Positions 51,379-59,684 of a DNA stretch of 63,517 nucleotides are shown one piece after another (position 1 is the stretch's first letter; each line of letters starts with the position of its first letter). The DNA comes from Nocardia sp. (GTDB taxonomy: Bacteria > Actinomycetota > Actinomycetes > Mycobacteriales > Mycobacteriaceae), in NCBI RefSeq assembly GCF_025465275.1, contig NZ_JAODNK010000192.1, positions 1-63,517 on the forward strand. The letters are read 5' to 3'. The notes under the pieces are model-generated. The model ran no database searches, was not told the origin of the DNA, and saw only the letters and a program-made list of their open reading frames with translations. Both the position numbers and the translations under genes were made by a program.

Positions 51379-52188
51379 ATGCCGATGCAACCGATCGATC
51401 ACCCGCTCAATCTCACGATGCAAGCCGTTCTGACCTACGGCAGTTGGGGTATCACCGTCGTACTGATCGCTCTCGCGATCAGAATGGGGCTGCGCGAACG
51501 AACGCCCTTTTACGTGCTGATGGTGCTGGCCGCGATGGTGGCGGCATTCGCCGAGCCGCTCTACGACACCGCGCTGGTCCTGTATTTCTACTCGACGGAC
51601 GGCATGTACACGCATTTCACTGCCTTCGGTGTGCCGCAGCCGATTTGGACGCACAGCGGCTATGCCGTCCTCTACGCGAGTGCGGCGATGTTTATCGCGC
51701 AGGCGATTCACCGCGGCACACTGACCAGCCGTGGGCTGTACGCCTTCGCCGGTCTCGAATTGGTCATGTCCTCGGTCTTCGAGATGGTCGGAATCAATGG
51801 CGGCGCATACGCTTACTGGGGTCCGCATGTTTTCCGGATTTTCAAGTACCCGCTCGTGATCGGTGTGCTGGAGGCGGCGCAGGTGATCTGTTTCGCGGTG
51901 GCGGCGGCGCTACTGCGGAAGCGGGCAACGAATCCCTGGCAGCTGCTCGGGCTGTTCGTGCTTTTCCCCTGCACGTTCTTCATGGCCAACTTCGGAGCCG
52001 GTGCGCCCACAATCATTGCGCTACACCTGGATCACGTCTCGGAGACTCTCATCAGGCTCGGCGCCGTGGCCAGCATTGTCGCGGCGGCGGTGCTGATCCG
52101 CGCGGCCGCGTCATTGCTGCCGTTGGCTTCCGGGCCGGTCACTCCGGCCGAAGCGCCGGTGAGCCCGAAGCATGCAGATCGTCGATGA
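51379..52188 (+). CDS. Integral membrane protein of unknown function
   Basis: A 269-residue protein with about seven membrane segments (SWGITVVLIALAIRMGL, FYVLMVLAAMVAAFAEPLYD, SGYAVLYASAAMFIAQAI, GLYAFAGLELVMSSVFEMVG, YPLVIGVLEAAQVICFAVAA, LLGLFVLFPCTFFMANFG, LGAVASIVAAAVLI). No family is recognised. AGGAGA seven bases before the ATG at 51379 decides the start over an upstream ATG at 51322. Its 3' end overlaps the convergent oxidoreductase gene by 50 bases (52139-52188). Confidence 0.75.
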   Translation: MPMQPIDHPLNLTMQAVLTYGSWGITVVLIALAIRMGLRERTPFYVLMVLAAMVAAFAEPLYDTALVLYFYSTDGMYTHFTAFGVPQPIWTHSGYAVLYASAAMFIAQAIHRGTLTSRGLYAFAGLELVMSSVFEMVGINGGAYAYWGPHVFRIFKYPLVIGVLEAAQVICFAVAAALLRKRATNPWQLLGLFVLFPCTFFMANFGAGAPTIIALHLDHVSETLIRLGAVASIVAAAVLIRAAASLLPLASGPVTPAEAPVSPKHADRR

Positions 52189-53197
52189 TGACGCGCCGCA
52201 CTGACTCTTCCAACGGGTAGGGCGTGTACAGGGTGAATCGGTCGACGATGCCCCCGAAACGGCGTTCGATCGCGGGGCCGATGGTCGCCGGTTCGCCGAC
52301 GACTGCGAAAGTGTCGAGCATCTCGTCGTCGATCAGGCCGGCCATGGTGGACCAGTCGCCCGCCTTCGAGAGGCGATGGAGTTCGGTGTGCAGACCTTCC
52401 CACCCATGCAGATCGAGTACGCCGCGATATGCGGGAGTGGCTCCGTAGAAGGCCAATTGGGCTTTGACCGCGGCCACAGCCTCCTGCAGGGCTTGCTCGT
52501 CGGTGCCTGTGGCGAGCAACCCCGGGTAGCTGATGGTGAAGTCGGCGCGGGAGCGTCCGGAGGCGGCCAGGCCCGATTCGATGATGGGCAGTGTGGTCTC
52601 GCGCAGGTAGCGCTCGGTGGTAAATCCGTGCAGGACCAGGCCATCGGCTGCTTCGGCAGCGACGCGGGTGAGCTTGGGTCCCACCGCGGCAAGAAGAATC
52701 GGCGGGGTGCCCCAAGGGTTGGGCTCGGGGCGGAACATCGGAGTCATCAGCGTGTGCTGGTAGAAGTCGCCACGAAAGTCCAGCCGCTCGTCCAACTCCC
52801 AACTGCGCCAGATCGCACGCAGCGCCCCGATGAACTCGCGCATACGGTCCGCCGGCGCGGACCACGGCATACTGAACCGGCGCACGATATGGGCCTCGAT
52901 CTGCGAGCCCAAGCCGAGGATGAAACGCCCGGAACTGAAGGCGTGCAGGTCATTCGCCGCCATCGCCATCGTCATGGGGTTACGCGCGAAGGCCACCGCG
53001 ACGGCGGTGCCCACCTGGATCCGCGGCGAACGTTGCGCGGCAGCGAGCAGTGGCAGGAACGGGTCCCGGGCAACCTCCGTCGACCAGAGTCCGTCGTATC
53101 CCAAGCGGTCGGCGAAATCGACCTGATCATTGATGACGGTCAGATCGCCACCGCCCGTTCCATCGATCGAGCCGCCGATGTTTCCGTCGACCAGCAT
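52139..53197 (-). CDS. LLM-class (F420-dependent type) oxidoreductase
   Basis: A 352-residue luciferase-like TIM-barrel enzyme: ADRLGYDGLWSTEVARDPF, VGTAVAVAFARNPMTMA, FILGLGSQIEAHIVRRF, PPILLAAVGPKLTRVAAE. Family members use F420 or FMN to oxidise or reduce alcohols, aldehydes or lactones; the cofactor cannot be settled by eye. ATG 53197 with AAGGAAC upstream is preferred to an upstream TTG at 53224. It is divergent from the TetR gene and shares with it the operator at 53224-53241, so it is a probable regulon member. Confidence 0.88.
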   Translation of the reverse strand: MLVDGNIGGSIDGTGGGDLTVINDQVDFADRLGYDGLWSTEVARDPFLPLLAAAQRSPRIQVGTAVAVAFARNPMTMAMAANDLHAFSSGRFILGLGSQIEAHIVRRFSMPWSAPADRMREFIGALRAIWRSWELDERLDFRGDFYQHTLMTPMFRPEPNPWGTPPILLAAVGPKLTRVAAEAADGLVLHGFTTERYLRETTLPIIESGLAASGRSRADFTISYPGLLATGTDEQALQEAVAAVKAQLAFYGATPAYRGVLDLHGWEGLHTELHRLSKAGDWSTMAGLIDDEMLDTFAVVGEPATIGPAIERRFGGIVDRFTLYTPYPLEESVRRVIIDDLHASGSPALRPE

Positions 53198-53223
53198 GTG
53201 CACCGTTCCTTCTACGACAGACA

Positions 53224-53241
53224 ACAGTCAGTTCTGACTGT
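53224..53241. promoter_or_regulatory. TetR operator ACAGTCA-N4-TGACTGT in the divergent promoter
   Basis: Perfect 7-bp arms with a GTTC centre, between the LLM oxidoreductase start (53197) and the TetR start (53271). TAGGAT at 53259-53264, six bases before the TetR ATG, is a probable -10 of a leaderless transcript, and CTGACT in the palindrome is near its -35 position, which fits autorepression. Confidence 0.78.
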
Positions 53242-53270
53242 ACATCGGCGGCGGGCCGTAGGATCGGGGC

Positions 53271-53900
53271 ATGACCGCCTCACGAGCCGAGAACTATCTG
53301 CAACTGCAGGAGAAGCGCAGTCGAGCCAGCCGTCAGCAGATCCTCGATGCGGCGGTGCAGTGCCTGGTCGAGAACGGCTATGCCGGGGCGTCGACGCTGC
53401 GGATCCAGGAGTTGGCAGGCATCTCTCGTGGTCGGCTACTGCACCACTTCCCCTCCCGAGACGAACTGCTGGTCGGGGCGGTGCAGCACCTGGCATCCAC
53501 CCGGGTGGCGGAACTGCGGGAGGAGGTAGGGGCGACGATCGTCGCGGCCGACGACGATCCGGCGCGCATCGATGAAGCGGTCGGGGCGATGTGGACCAAT
53601 TTCCATCAGCCCTTCTTCTGGGCCTCTATCGAACTCTGGGTCGCCGCGCGGCACAACGAAGCACTCCGGGATGCGTTGCGGCCCTCCGAACATCATCTGC
53701 AAAGGGCGATCTACGAAACCTTGGAGGTCATGTTCGGGTCGGTCTGGGCGGCCCGCCCGCGCTACCGGCAAATGGCTGACATCCTGCTATCCAGCATGCG
53801 GGGGGTTTCGCTGGCCTACGGATTCGATCCGCGCACCCCCTCGCGTGATCCGCATCTGGCGCAGTGGCGCGATATGGCGCGTGTGCTACTGGGCGAGTAG
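53271..53900 (+). CDS. TetR-family transcriptional regulator
   Basis: A 209-residue TetR protein: N-terminal helix-turn-helix (RQQILDAAVQCLVENGYAGA, TLRIQELAGISRGRLLHHFP) and a ligand-binding C-domain with HNEALRDALRPSEHHLQRA. It is flanked by copies of the AGTCA-N4-TGACT box on both sides (53224-53241; 53917-53930 and 53939-53952), and an extended copy precedes fadA. The simplest reading is a repressor of acyl-CoA metabolism genes, with an acyl-CoA or related acid as likely ligand; ligand identity is inference. No ribosome site; probably leaderless. Confidence 0.9.
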   Translation: MTASRAENYLQLQEKRSRASRQQILDAAVQCLVENGYAGASTLRIQELAGISRGRLLHHFPSRDELLVGAVQHLASTRVAELREEVGATIVAADDDPARIDEAVGAMWTNFHQPFFWASIELWVAARHNEALRDALRPSEHHLQRAIYETLEVMFGSVWAARPRYRQMADILLSSMRGVSLAYGFDPRTPSRDPHLAQWRDMARVLLGE

Positions 53901-53916
53901 GCCTCCCGCGCTCTGC

Positions 53917-53952
53917 AGTCAACGCTGACTTGAGCGACAGTCAGCATTGACT
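53917..53952 (+). promoter_or_regulatory. Paired TetR boxes upstream of the acyl-CoA ligase gene
   Basis: Two AGTCA-N4-TGACT dyads, 53917-53930 (centre ACGC) and 53939-53952 (centre GCAT), with centres 22 bp apart, about two helical turns, so two dimers could bind the same face. The second contains TTGACT, a candidate -35. They match the core of the perfect boxes at 46172 and 53224 but with shorter arms. Confidence 0.68.
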
Positions 53953-54028
53953 CTTGCTGTGATGTGCGGCACGCTCTATCCACGGCGCGGCGATGAGGCA
54001 CGCGCTGGGAAGTGCATGAGGAGGTCCC

Positions 54029-55558
54029 ATGTATCCGGGCGTCTATGCCGAGCGAACACCCGATCGGCCCGCGGTGATCATGTCCGATACCGGTGAAACG
54101 CTGACCTTCGCCGAACTGGAGGAACGCTCGATCCGGCTGGCCCGGCTCCTGCACGAGCGGGGGCTGCGCCGGGGAGACAATTTCGCACTGCTCGCGGAGA
54201 ACGGTCCGCGCTACTACGAGGCCTACTGGGCGGCCAGGCGCAGTGGTCTGTACATCACAGCGATCAACCACAATCTCAGCCCCGATGAAATTGCCTACAT
54301 CGTGAATGATTGCGGTGCGCGGGTTTTGATCGTTTCGGCAAACAAGTCGGCCGCAGCGACGGCGATCGTCGAGCTGACCCCACACGTCGAAGGACGATTG
54401 GCGTTCAACGGCACGATTCCGGGCTACGCCGACCTCGAGGCGGAACTGGCAGGGACCGAGGCGATTCCGGTCCCGGACGATCGAGTCGGCGGCGACATGC
54501 TGTACTCGTCCGGAACCACCGGATTGCCCAAGGCCATCAAACAGCCCCTGCCGGAGCGACGCCTGGCTGAGCGGGGTGATCCCTACGTCTCGGTCTTCGG
54601 CAAGATGTACGGCTTCGACGAACAGACCGTATACCTTTGTCCCGCACCGCTTTACCACGCGGCCCCCTTCCGGTTCGGTGGCTGGGTGCATGCGCTCGGC
54701 GGCACGGTCGTCGTGATGCCGCGCTTCGATCCGATAGCGGCCTTGCGGACGATCGAGCAGTACCGGGTCACGCACAGTCAGTGGGTGCCGACCATGTTCG
54801 TGCGCATGCTCAAGATGCCCGAAGAGGAACGTTCGCGGTTCGATCTATCGAGCCTGCAGGTCGCCATTCACGCCGCCGCGCCGTGCCCGATCGAGGTCAA
54901 GCAGGCAATGATCGACTGGTGGGGGCCGATCCTGCACGAGTACTACGCCAGCACCGAGGGCATGGGCATCACCCTGATCGATTCGCCGCAATGGCTGGCG
55001 AAACCGGGATCGGTGGGCAAGGCAGGCATGGGCATTCTGCGTATCTGCGATGACGCCGGCAAGGAAGTCGCGGTGGGTGAGGTCGGCACCATCTACTTCG
55101 AACGCGAGACCCTGCCGTTCACCTATCACAACGACCCCGAGAAGACGAAGTCCGCGCAGCATCCCGCGCACCCGAACTGGACGACCAGCGGCGACATCGG
55201 TCGAGTCGACGACGACGGTTACCTCTACCTCACCGATCGCAAAGCGTTCATGATCATCTCCGGTGGGGTGAACATCTACCCGCAGGAGATCGAGAATGTT
55301 CTCACCCTGCACCCCAAGGTCTTCGACATCGCGGTGATCGGCATTCCCGACGCGGAATTCGGTGAACAGGTGAAGGCCGTCGTACAGCCCGCCCCGGGGG
55401 AGCAACCGGGGCCGGAGCTCGAAGCCGAATTGATCGAGTTCGTGCGGGAGCGGATCGCGCACTTCAAGGTGCCGCGCAGTATCGACTTCGTGACCGAGTT
55501 GCCGCGGACCCCGACCGGCAAGCTGCTGAAGGCCCAGTTGCGTGAGCAATATGTCTAG
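54029..55558 (+). CDS. Acyl-CoA ligase (FadD-like)
   Basis: ANL-family ligase of 509 residues. Motifs are LYSSGTTGLPKAIKQPL (phosphate loop), HEYYASTEGMG, TSGDIGRVDDDGYLYLTDR, the hinge KAFMIISGGVNIYPQEIE, and the catalytic lysine in TPTGKLLKAQL. It activates an unidentified carboxylic acid. AGGAGG precedes the ATG. It heads a unit with the monoglyceride-lipase-like hydrolase and secreted lipase, which would release fatty acids for it, and it carries paired TetR boxes in its promoter. Confidence 0.93.
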   Translation: MYPGVYAERTPDRPAVIMSDTGETLTFAELEERSIRLARLLHERGLRRGDNFALLAENGPRYYEAYWAARRSGLYITAINHNLSPDEIAYIVNDCGARVLIVSANKSAAATAIVELTPHVEGRLAFNGTIPGYADLEAELAGTEAIPVPDDRVGGDMLYSSGTTGLPKAIKQPLPERRLAERGDPYVSVFGKMYGFDEQTVYLCPAPLYHAAPFRFGGWVHALGGTVVVMPRFDPIAALRTIEQYRVTHSQWVPTMFVRMLKMPEEERSRFDLSSLQVAIHAAAPCPIEVKQAMIDWWGPILHEYYASTEGMGITLIDSPQWLAKPGSVGKAGMGILRICDDAGKEVAVGEVGTIYFERETLPFTYHNDPEKTKSAQHPAHPNWTTSGDIGRVDDDGYLYLTDRKAFMIISGGVNIYPQEIENVLTLHPKVFDIAVIGIPDAEFGEQVKAVVQPAPGEQPGPELEAELIEFVRERIAHFKVPRSIDFVTELPRTPTGKLLKAQLREQYV

Positions 55559-55571
55559 TAAAGGAAATCGA

Positions 55572-56471
55572 ATGTCACACCACCAGTTCGTATTTCGCGC
55601 CAGCGACGGCATCGGCCTGGCCGGCTATCGGTGGAATCCGGAGGGGCAGGCGGTTGCCGCGGTCGTGCTTGTGCACGGCATGGGTGAGCATGGTCTGCGA
55701 TATGCCGAGTTGGCTGCGAAGCTGACCGGGCAGGGGTACGTCGTCTACGGTTACGACCACCGCGGGCACGGCGCGACAGCGGATCCCGGCGCGCGGGGAG
55801 ATCTGGGCCCCGGCGGCTGGTCGGCCCTGGTCGCGGACATCGGAGTGTTCGTTGACCATGTCCGTGCCGAAAGTCGCGGGCTTCCAATCGTATTGATCGC
55901 CCATAGTATGGGGTCGTTCGCGTCCCAGCAGTTTCTACTCGACAACAGCTGGTCCGTCGACGCTGTCGCACTGACCGGAACGGCGGCGCTCGACCTGCTC
56001 GAACCTGCCCTCGATCTGGAACGGGACCTCGATCTGGCGATGTTCAACGTTCCTTTCGAACCCGCCCGGACCGACTTCGACTGGCTGTCGCGCGATGATG
56101 TGGCCGTGGACGCGTATCTCGCAGATCCATTGTGCGGCTTCGGAATCGATCGTGCGTCGACCAAGGCGATGTTCGCGGGCGCACGCAGATTGGGCGATCC
56201 CGCGCAAGTTGGGAAGATTCGCTTCGACCTGCCGATCTACATCGCGGTCGGATCCAAGGATCCGGTGAACGCCGAGTTGGTCCTGGTCGAGGTGCTGGTG
56301 CAGCGGTTGCGAGACGCCGGTGTAGAGGATGTGACGTTGCGGGTCTATCCGGATGCGCGGCACGAATTGTTCAACGAGGTCAATCGCGCCGAGGTCACGG
56401 CCGACCTGGTGGATTGGCTCGGCCGCGCGCTCGCTCGCAAGGATATCGAGGTGGTCCGCAGAGCGCGGTGA
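55572..56471 (+). CDS. Alpha/beta hydrolase, monoacylglycerol-lipase-like
   Basis: A 299-residue serine hydrolase: oxyanion motif VHGMGEHGLRY, nucleophile in AHSMGS, acid in VGSKDPVN and His in DARHELFNE, the pattern of monoacylglycerol lipases (Rv0183 type). It has no signal peptide, so it is cytoplasmic. ATG 55572 has AAAGGAAA upstream; an ATG at 55542 lies inside the ligase gene. The start is 13 bases after the ligase stop, so glyceride hydrolysis and acid activation are probably co-expressed. Confidence 0.88.
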   Translation: MSHHQFVFRASDGIGLAGYRWNPEGQAVAAVVLVHGMGEHGLRYAELAAKLTGQGYVVYGYDHRGHGATADPGARGDLGPGGWSALVADIGVFVDHVRAESRGLPIVLIAHSMGSFASQQFLLDNSWSVDAVALTGTAALDLLEPALDLERDLDLAMFNVPFEPARTDFDWLSRDDVAVDAYLADPLCGFGIDRASTKAMFAGARRLGDPAQVGKIRFDLPIYIAVGSKDPVNAELVLVEVLVQRLRDAGVEDVTLRVYPDARHELFNEVNRAEVTADLVDWLGRALARKDIEVVRRAR

Positions 56472-56521
56472 TACCGACTGCGGCCCAGCTGAGTTCGTCG
56501 GACGAATCGGGAGGCGAAGAG

Positions 56522-57337
56522 ATGTCCGTCCGTTCACATTGCGGCGCGCTGGTGGTGTTCGTTGTGTGTGTATGCCTGGCGCTACTCGGTCCGGTGGCAG
56601 CCTCGGCCGAGCCGGCTATCGGACCTGTCCAGGACAATTGGTCGGCGGCGCTCGCGTACTCCGTGCTGAATCCTGCGGCAGTTCCCCAGGGGATCAACGA
56701 CTTTTCGTGCACGCCGGCGGTCGCGCATCCTAATCCGGTCGTGCTGGTCAATGGGGCATTCGAGAGCATGTACGTCAACTGGTCGATGCTCGCCCCACTG
56801 CTGCGGTCAGAGGGATACTGCGTGTTCGGACTCGACTACGGCACCGTCGGTGGGCTGCACCAAGTCGGGCCATTGCGCGAATCCGCCCGTGAAGTGGGCG
56901 CATTCGTGGATCGGGTGCGGAGCGCGACCGGGGCGGCCAAAGTGGATCTTGTCGCGCATTCCGAAGGCGGCCTGGTGGGCTTGTACTTCATCAATCAGCT
57001 CGGCGGGTCGGACAAGGTCGCCACTATGGTCGGGCTGGCCCCGATCACCAACGGGATCAGTGCCTACGGACTGCTGAACGCGATTGCCACCAACCCTGCC
57101 GTGCGTGATGCGGTCGGTGCCGTGATTCCCGCTGTGGCAGATGGAACCTCGGGTTCAGCCTTCGTTCGGGAGACGGGCATGAGTGGGATGACCAGGCCCG
57201 GCGTCACCTACCTGACGGTCAGCTCGCGCACGGATCTTATTGTCGCCGTTGGCGAATCACAGTTGCCTGCGGGGCCGGGTGTGACCGATGCCGTCGTGCA
57301 GGATAGCTGTGCTGCCGATCTGACCGATCACAAATGA
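56522..57337 (+). CDS. Secreted lipase/esterase (alpha/beta hydrolase)
   Basis: A 271-residue exported hydrolase. The N-terminal signal peptide has a hydrophobic core (LVVFVVCVCLALLGPVAAS) and a likely cut after ASA (ASAEPA). The mature part has VLVNGAFESMYVNWSMLAPL, the nucleophile in VAHSEGGLVGLYF and a C-terminal pair of cysteines with the first in FSCTPAV. It resembles class-2 lipases/esterases of actinobacteria. GGAGG precedes the ATG at 56522, 50 bases after the hydrolase gene. It would act outside the cell on acylglycerols. Confidence 0.88.
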   Translation: MSVRSHCGALVVFVVCVCLALLGPVAASAEPAIGPVQDNWSAALAYSVLNPAAVPQGINDFSCTPAVAHPNPVVLVNGAFESMYVNWSMLAPLLRSEGYCVFGLDYGTVGGLHQVGPLRESAREVGAFVDRVRSATGAAKVDLVAHSEGGLVGLYFINQLGGSDKVATMVGLAPITNGISAYGLLNAIATNPAVRDAVGAVIPAVADGTSGSAFVRETGMSGMTRPGVTYLTVSSRTDLIVAVGESQLPAGPGVTDAVVQDSCAADLTDHK

Positions 57338-57457
57338 AATCTCGTACGACGAGAATGTGATTCGCCTGGTGCGCAATGCTCTCGATCCCGCGCACGCGGG
57401 CGCGGTGGAATGTCGCGCGGTGCTGCCGCTCCTCGGCGCGGGCCCGCGGTGAACTCC

Positions 57458-58087
57458 TCACACGCCCAGCACCGCGCGGGCCGCGTCGGCCAGGAGCCGG
57501 CGCAGGCGATCCTCGGGCAGACCGGTGTTGTGGAACAGCGTCGACTGGATCGCGCCGATCGCGGCATGGACGACGGCTCGAGCGTCCGCATCGGACAGAT
57601 CCTCGCGCAACTCGTCGAGCAGATGCACCCATTCTTCGATGTACATGCGCTGCTTGCGTCGCAGTCGGCGGCTGTCCTCGTCGGGCAGGTTGTTGATTTC
57701 GTTGTGGTAGACCTGCGCCAGCTCGCGATCGGCCACCACGAACTCGACCTGGCCGTCGATGAGCCGGTTCAGGGCCAGCCGGAGATCTGCCACCGACTCC
57801 ACGATTTGATGTTCGTCGCTCAGCAGATTGTCGATCGCGCGGTCGAACAGCGCCACCAGTACCGCGGACTTGCTGTCGAAGTGGCGGTAGATTCCCGACC
57901 CGGTGATGCCCGACGCCTGGCCGATATCGGAGATGGACACGGCATGAAAACCCTTGCGGGCGACCAAGTCCGCGGCGGCACTCAGAATTCGGTCCTTACG
58001 GGCGGGGTCGCGGACACGAGTTGGTGGCCCGGCCTCGCGGGCGGTTTGCTCGCTGATGATCAACCTCTCGGGGTGTGTGGCCGACAT
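57458..58087 (-). CDS. TetR-family transcriptional regulator
   Basis: A 209-residue TetR protein. The helix-turn-helix is RILSAAADLVARKGFHAVSI with DIGQASGITGSGIYRHFDSK; the C-domain has an Arg-rich helix (DSRRLRRKQRMYIEEW) and resembles the TetR group of KstR2-like or acyl-CoA responsive regulators only loosely. The ATG at 58087 is chosen; a long in-frame extension upstream crosses the promoter and carries no domain. A dyad directly upstream suggests autoregulation. Targets are unknown; the divergent DUF445 gene is the nearest candidate. Confidence 0.88.
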   Translation of the reverse strand: MSATHPERLIISEQTAREAGPPTRVRDPARKDRILSAAADLVARKGFHAVSISDIGQASGITGSGIYRHFDSKSAVLVALFDRAIDNLLSDEHQIVESVADLRLALNRLIDGQVEFVVADRELAQVYHNEINNLPDEDSRRLRRKQRMYIEEWVHLLDELREDLSDADARAVVHAAIGAIQSTLFHNTGLPEDRLRRLLADAARAVLGV

Positions 58088-58088
58088 T

Positions 58089-58120
58089 GCTGCCAATGTT
58101 AGTCGAAATTGACTAGCAGC
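58089..58120. promoter_or_regulatory. Dyad next to the TetR start, probable operator
   Basis: TAGTC (58100-58104) and GACTA (58111-58115) around GAAATT, framed by GCTGC (58089-58093) and GCAGC (58116-58120). It begins two bases upstream of the TetR start codon, a typical autoregulatory position. It differs from the ACAGTCA box of the other TetR gene. Confidence 0.5.
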
Positions 58121-58317
58121 GGAGTCGTTGTCGGGCGAAACGGTAGTATATAGCTTCGAACTGCCATTATGATGTGGTAGTTGGCGGCGGAACGATGAGG
58201 TGTCCGCCAGATAGTGATCCGTGAGTAACATGACTGCGACTCGGATCGACCCCCGGCGGCGAACTTCCCTGAAATGGGCGCTGAACCGGTGTCCCGAATA
58301 GATCGGATGGGCACCTG

Positions 58318-59538
58318 GTGCCGATACTGCAGGATATCGCTGCCCACTGGCCTGTTTACGCCATGATGCCGCTCGTAGCTGCGGCAATCGGCTACATCAC
58401 CAAACTCGCCGCGGTGGAGATGATGTTCCGGCCCATCGAATTTGTCGGCATCCCACCGTATCTCGGCTGGCAGGGCGTCATCCCACGCAATGCCGCCCGG
58501 ATGGGTGCCGGTGCAGTCGATCTCATGCTGGGGAAGCTGGTCGACCCGCAGGAGATCATCGCGCGCATCGACCTGGACGATCTGATGCAGCGGCTCGCCG
58601 ATCCCATGCATGCGATGGTCGCCGAGATGACCCGCGAACTGATGAACGCTCTGCAGCCGACGCTGTGGCAGGCACTGCCGGAAGTGGTGCAGAACCGAAT
58701 CATCGGCCGGGTCGAGGCAGCGGTGCCCGGAATGCTGGACACCTATGTCGTTGACCTGCGCGCCAATGTCGATGTGGTGCTCGACATCCGGCTGCTCGCC
58801 GTCAAGGCGCTGATCCGCGATAAAGCGCTGCTGGTCAAAATGATTCGGATGATCGGCAACAAGGAGATGCGGTTCATCGTCCGAGTGGGTATCCCGTTCG
58901 GCCTCGTCCTCGGCTTCGTCCAGGCCGGCGCCTGGGCGCTGACCCACTCACCGCTGATCATGCCGTTGTTCGGAGCGGTCACCGGACTCACCACCGACTG
59001 GCTGGCCCTGCAGATGATCTTCCGTCCGGTGCGGCCCCGGCGATACCTGGGCCTGTTCACCTGGCAGGGCCTGTTCATCAAACGCCGCGACGAAGTATCC
59101 AGGGACTACGCGAAACTCGTTGCCGAGGAGATTCTGACCCCGGCGAATGTGCTCGACGAACTCATCGCCGGCCCGAATTCCGATCGCTTCCTGTCAATGG
59201 TGGATCACGAGATCCGCAGTGCCGTCGAAGCGCACATCGGACCCGCCAGGCCACTGGTCCAACTCGCCCTGGGCGTTCGCTATCTCGACCTCGAACGCAT
59301 AGTTTCCGAGACGGCCGTGCGCCACATGCTGGATCGCACCGACCAGTTCGCCGGCTACGCCACCGAAGCCATGAACCTTCCGGAGTTCCTCACCGGAAAG
59401 ATGCGGCTGATGACCGACAGTGAGTTCGAAGGTCTGCTCCGCCCGGCCTTCAAACAGGACGAATGGAAGCTGATCGCCGTCGGCGCGCTACTCGGACTGC
59501 TGATCGGCGAGGTGCAACTACACCTGCTACTGACCTGA
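58318..59538 (+). CDS. DUF445 family membrane protein
   Basis: A 406-residue DUF445 protein. A first hydrophobic segment (AMMPLVAAAIGYITKLAAVEMMF) carries the conserved KLAAVEMMFRP block, repeated in the middle as TTDWLALQMIFRP after a second membrane stretch (FGLVLGFVQAGAWAL and LIMPLFGAVTGL). A third hydrophobic segment closes the C-terminus. The two RP-containing blocks look like an internal duplication. Function is unknown. The start is GTG at 58318. It ends 63 bases before the transposon's left inverted repeat. Confidence 0.82.
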   Translation: MPILQDIAAHWPVYAMMPLVAAAIGYITKLAAVEMMFRPIEFVGIPPYLGWQGVIPRNAARMGAGAVDLMLGKLVDPQEIIARIDLDDLMQRLADPMHAMVAEMTRELMNALQPTLWQALPEVVQNRIIGRVEAAVPGMLDTYVVDLRANVDVVLDIRLLAVKALIRDKALLVKMIRMIGNKEMRFIVRVGIPFGLVLGFVQAGAWALTHSPLIMPLFGAVTGLTTDWLALQMIFRPVRPRRYLGLFTWQGLFIKRRDEVSRDYAKLVAEEILTPANVLDELIAGPNSDRFLSMVDHEIRSAVEAHIGPARPLVQLALGVRYLDLERIVSETAVRHMLDRTDQFAGYATEAMNLPEFLTGKMRLMTDSEFEGLLRPAFKQDEWKLIAVGALLGLLIGEVQLHLLLT

Positions 59539-59601
59539 CGACCTGTTGCGGGGCGAAGGCGGCGAGCCCCATCCGGTCTGTATCGCAGGAGTCGCTGAAT
59601 C

Positions 59602-59639
59602 GGGGGTTGAGGAGCATCCAGGAGGAAAGTCACGCTAAG
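59602..59639 (+). repeat. 38-bp terminal inverted repeat of a Tn3-family transposon (left end)
   Basis: Exactly 38 bases, beginning GGGGGTTGAGG and ending GTCACGCTAAG. Tn3-family ends are 38 bp long, start with GGGG and end with ACGCTAAG or ACGTTAAG, so length and both ends agree. It sits 45 bases before the tnpA start codon. No matching right copy was found up to the window edge. Confidence 0.78.
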
Positions 59640-59684
59640 CACACGGGGTGAATCCTGTTGCTGTGCTGGTGATTTCATGGCAGC

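Noticed and set aside
53198..53224. TTG start at 53224 for the LLM oxidoreductase.
   Set aside because: It falls inside the TetR operator and lacks a ribosome site; the ATG at 53197 has AAGGAAC at the right distance.
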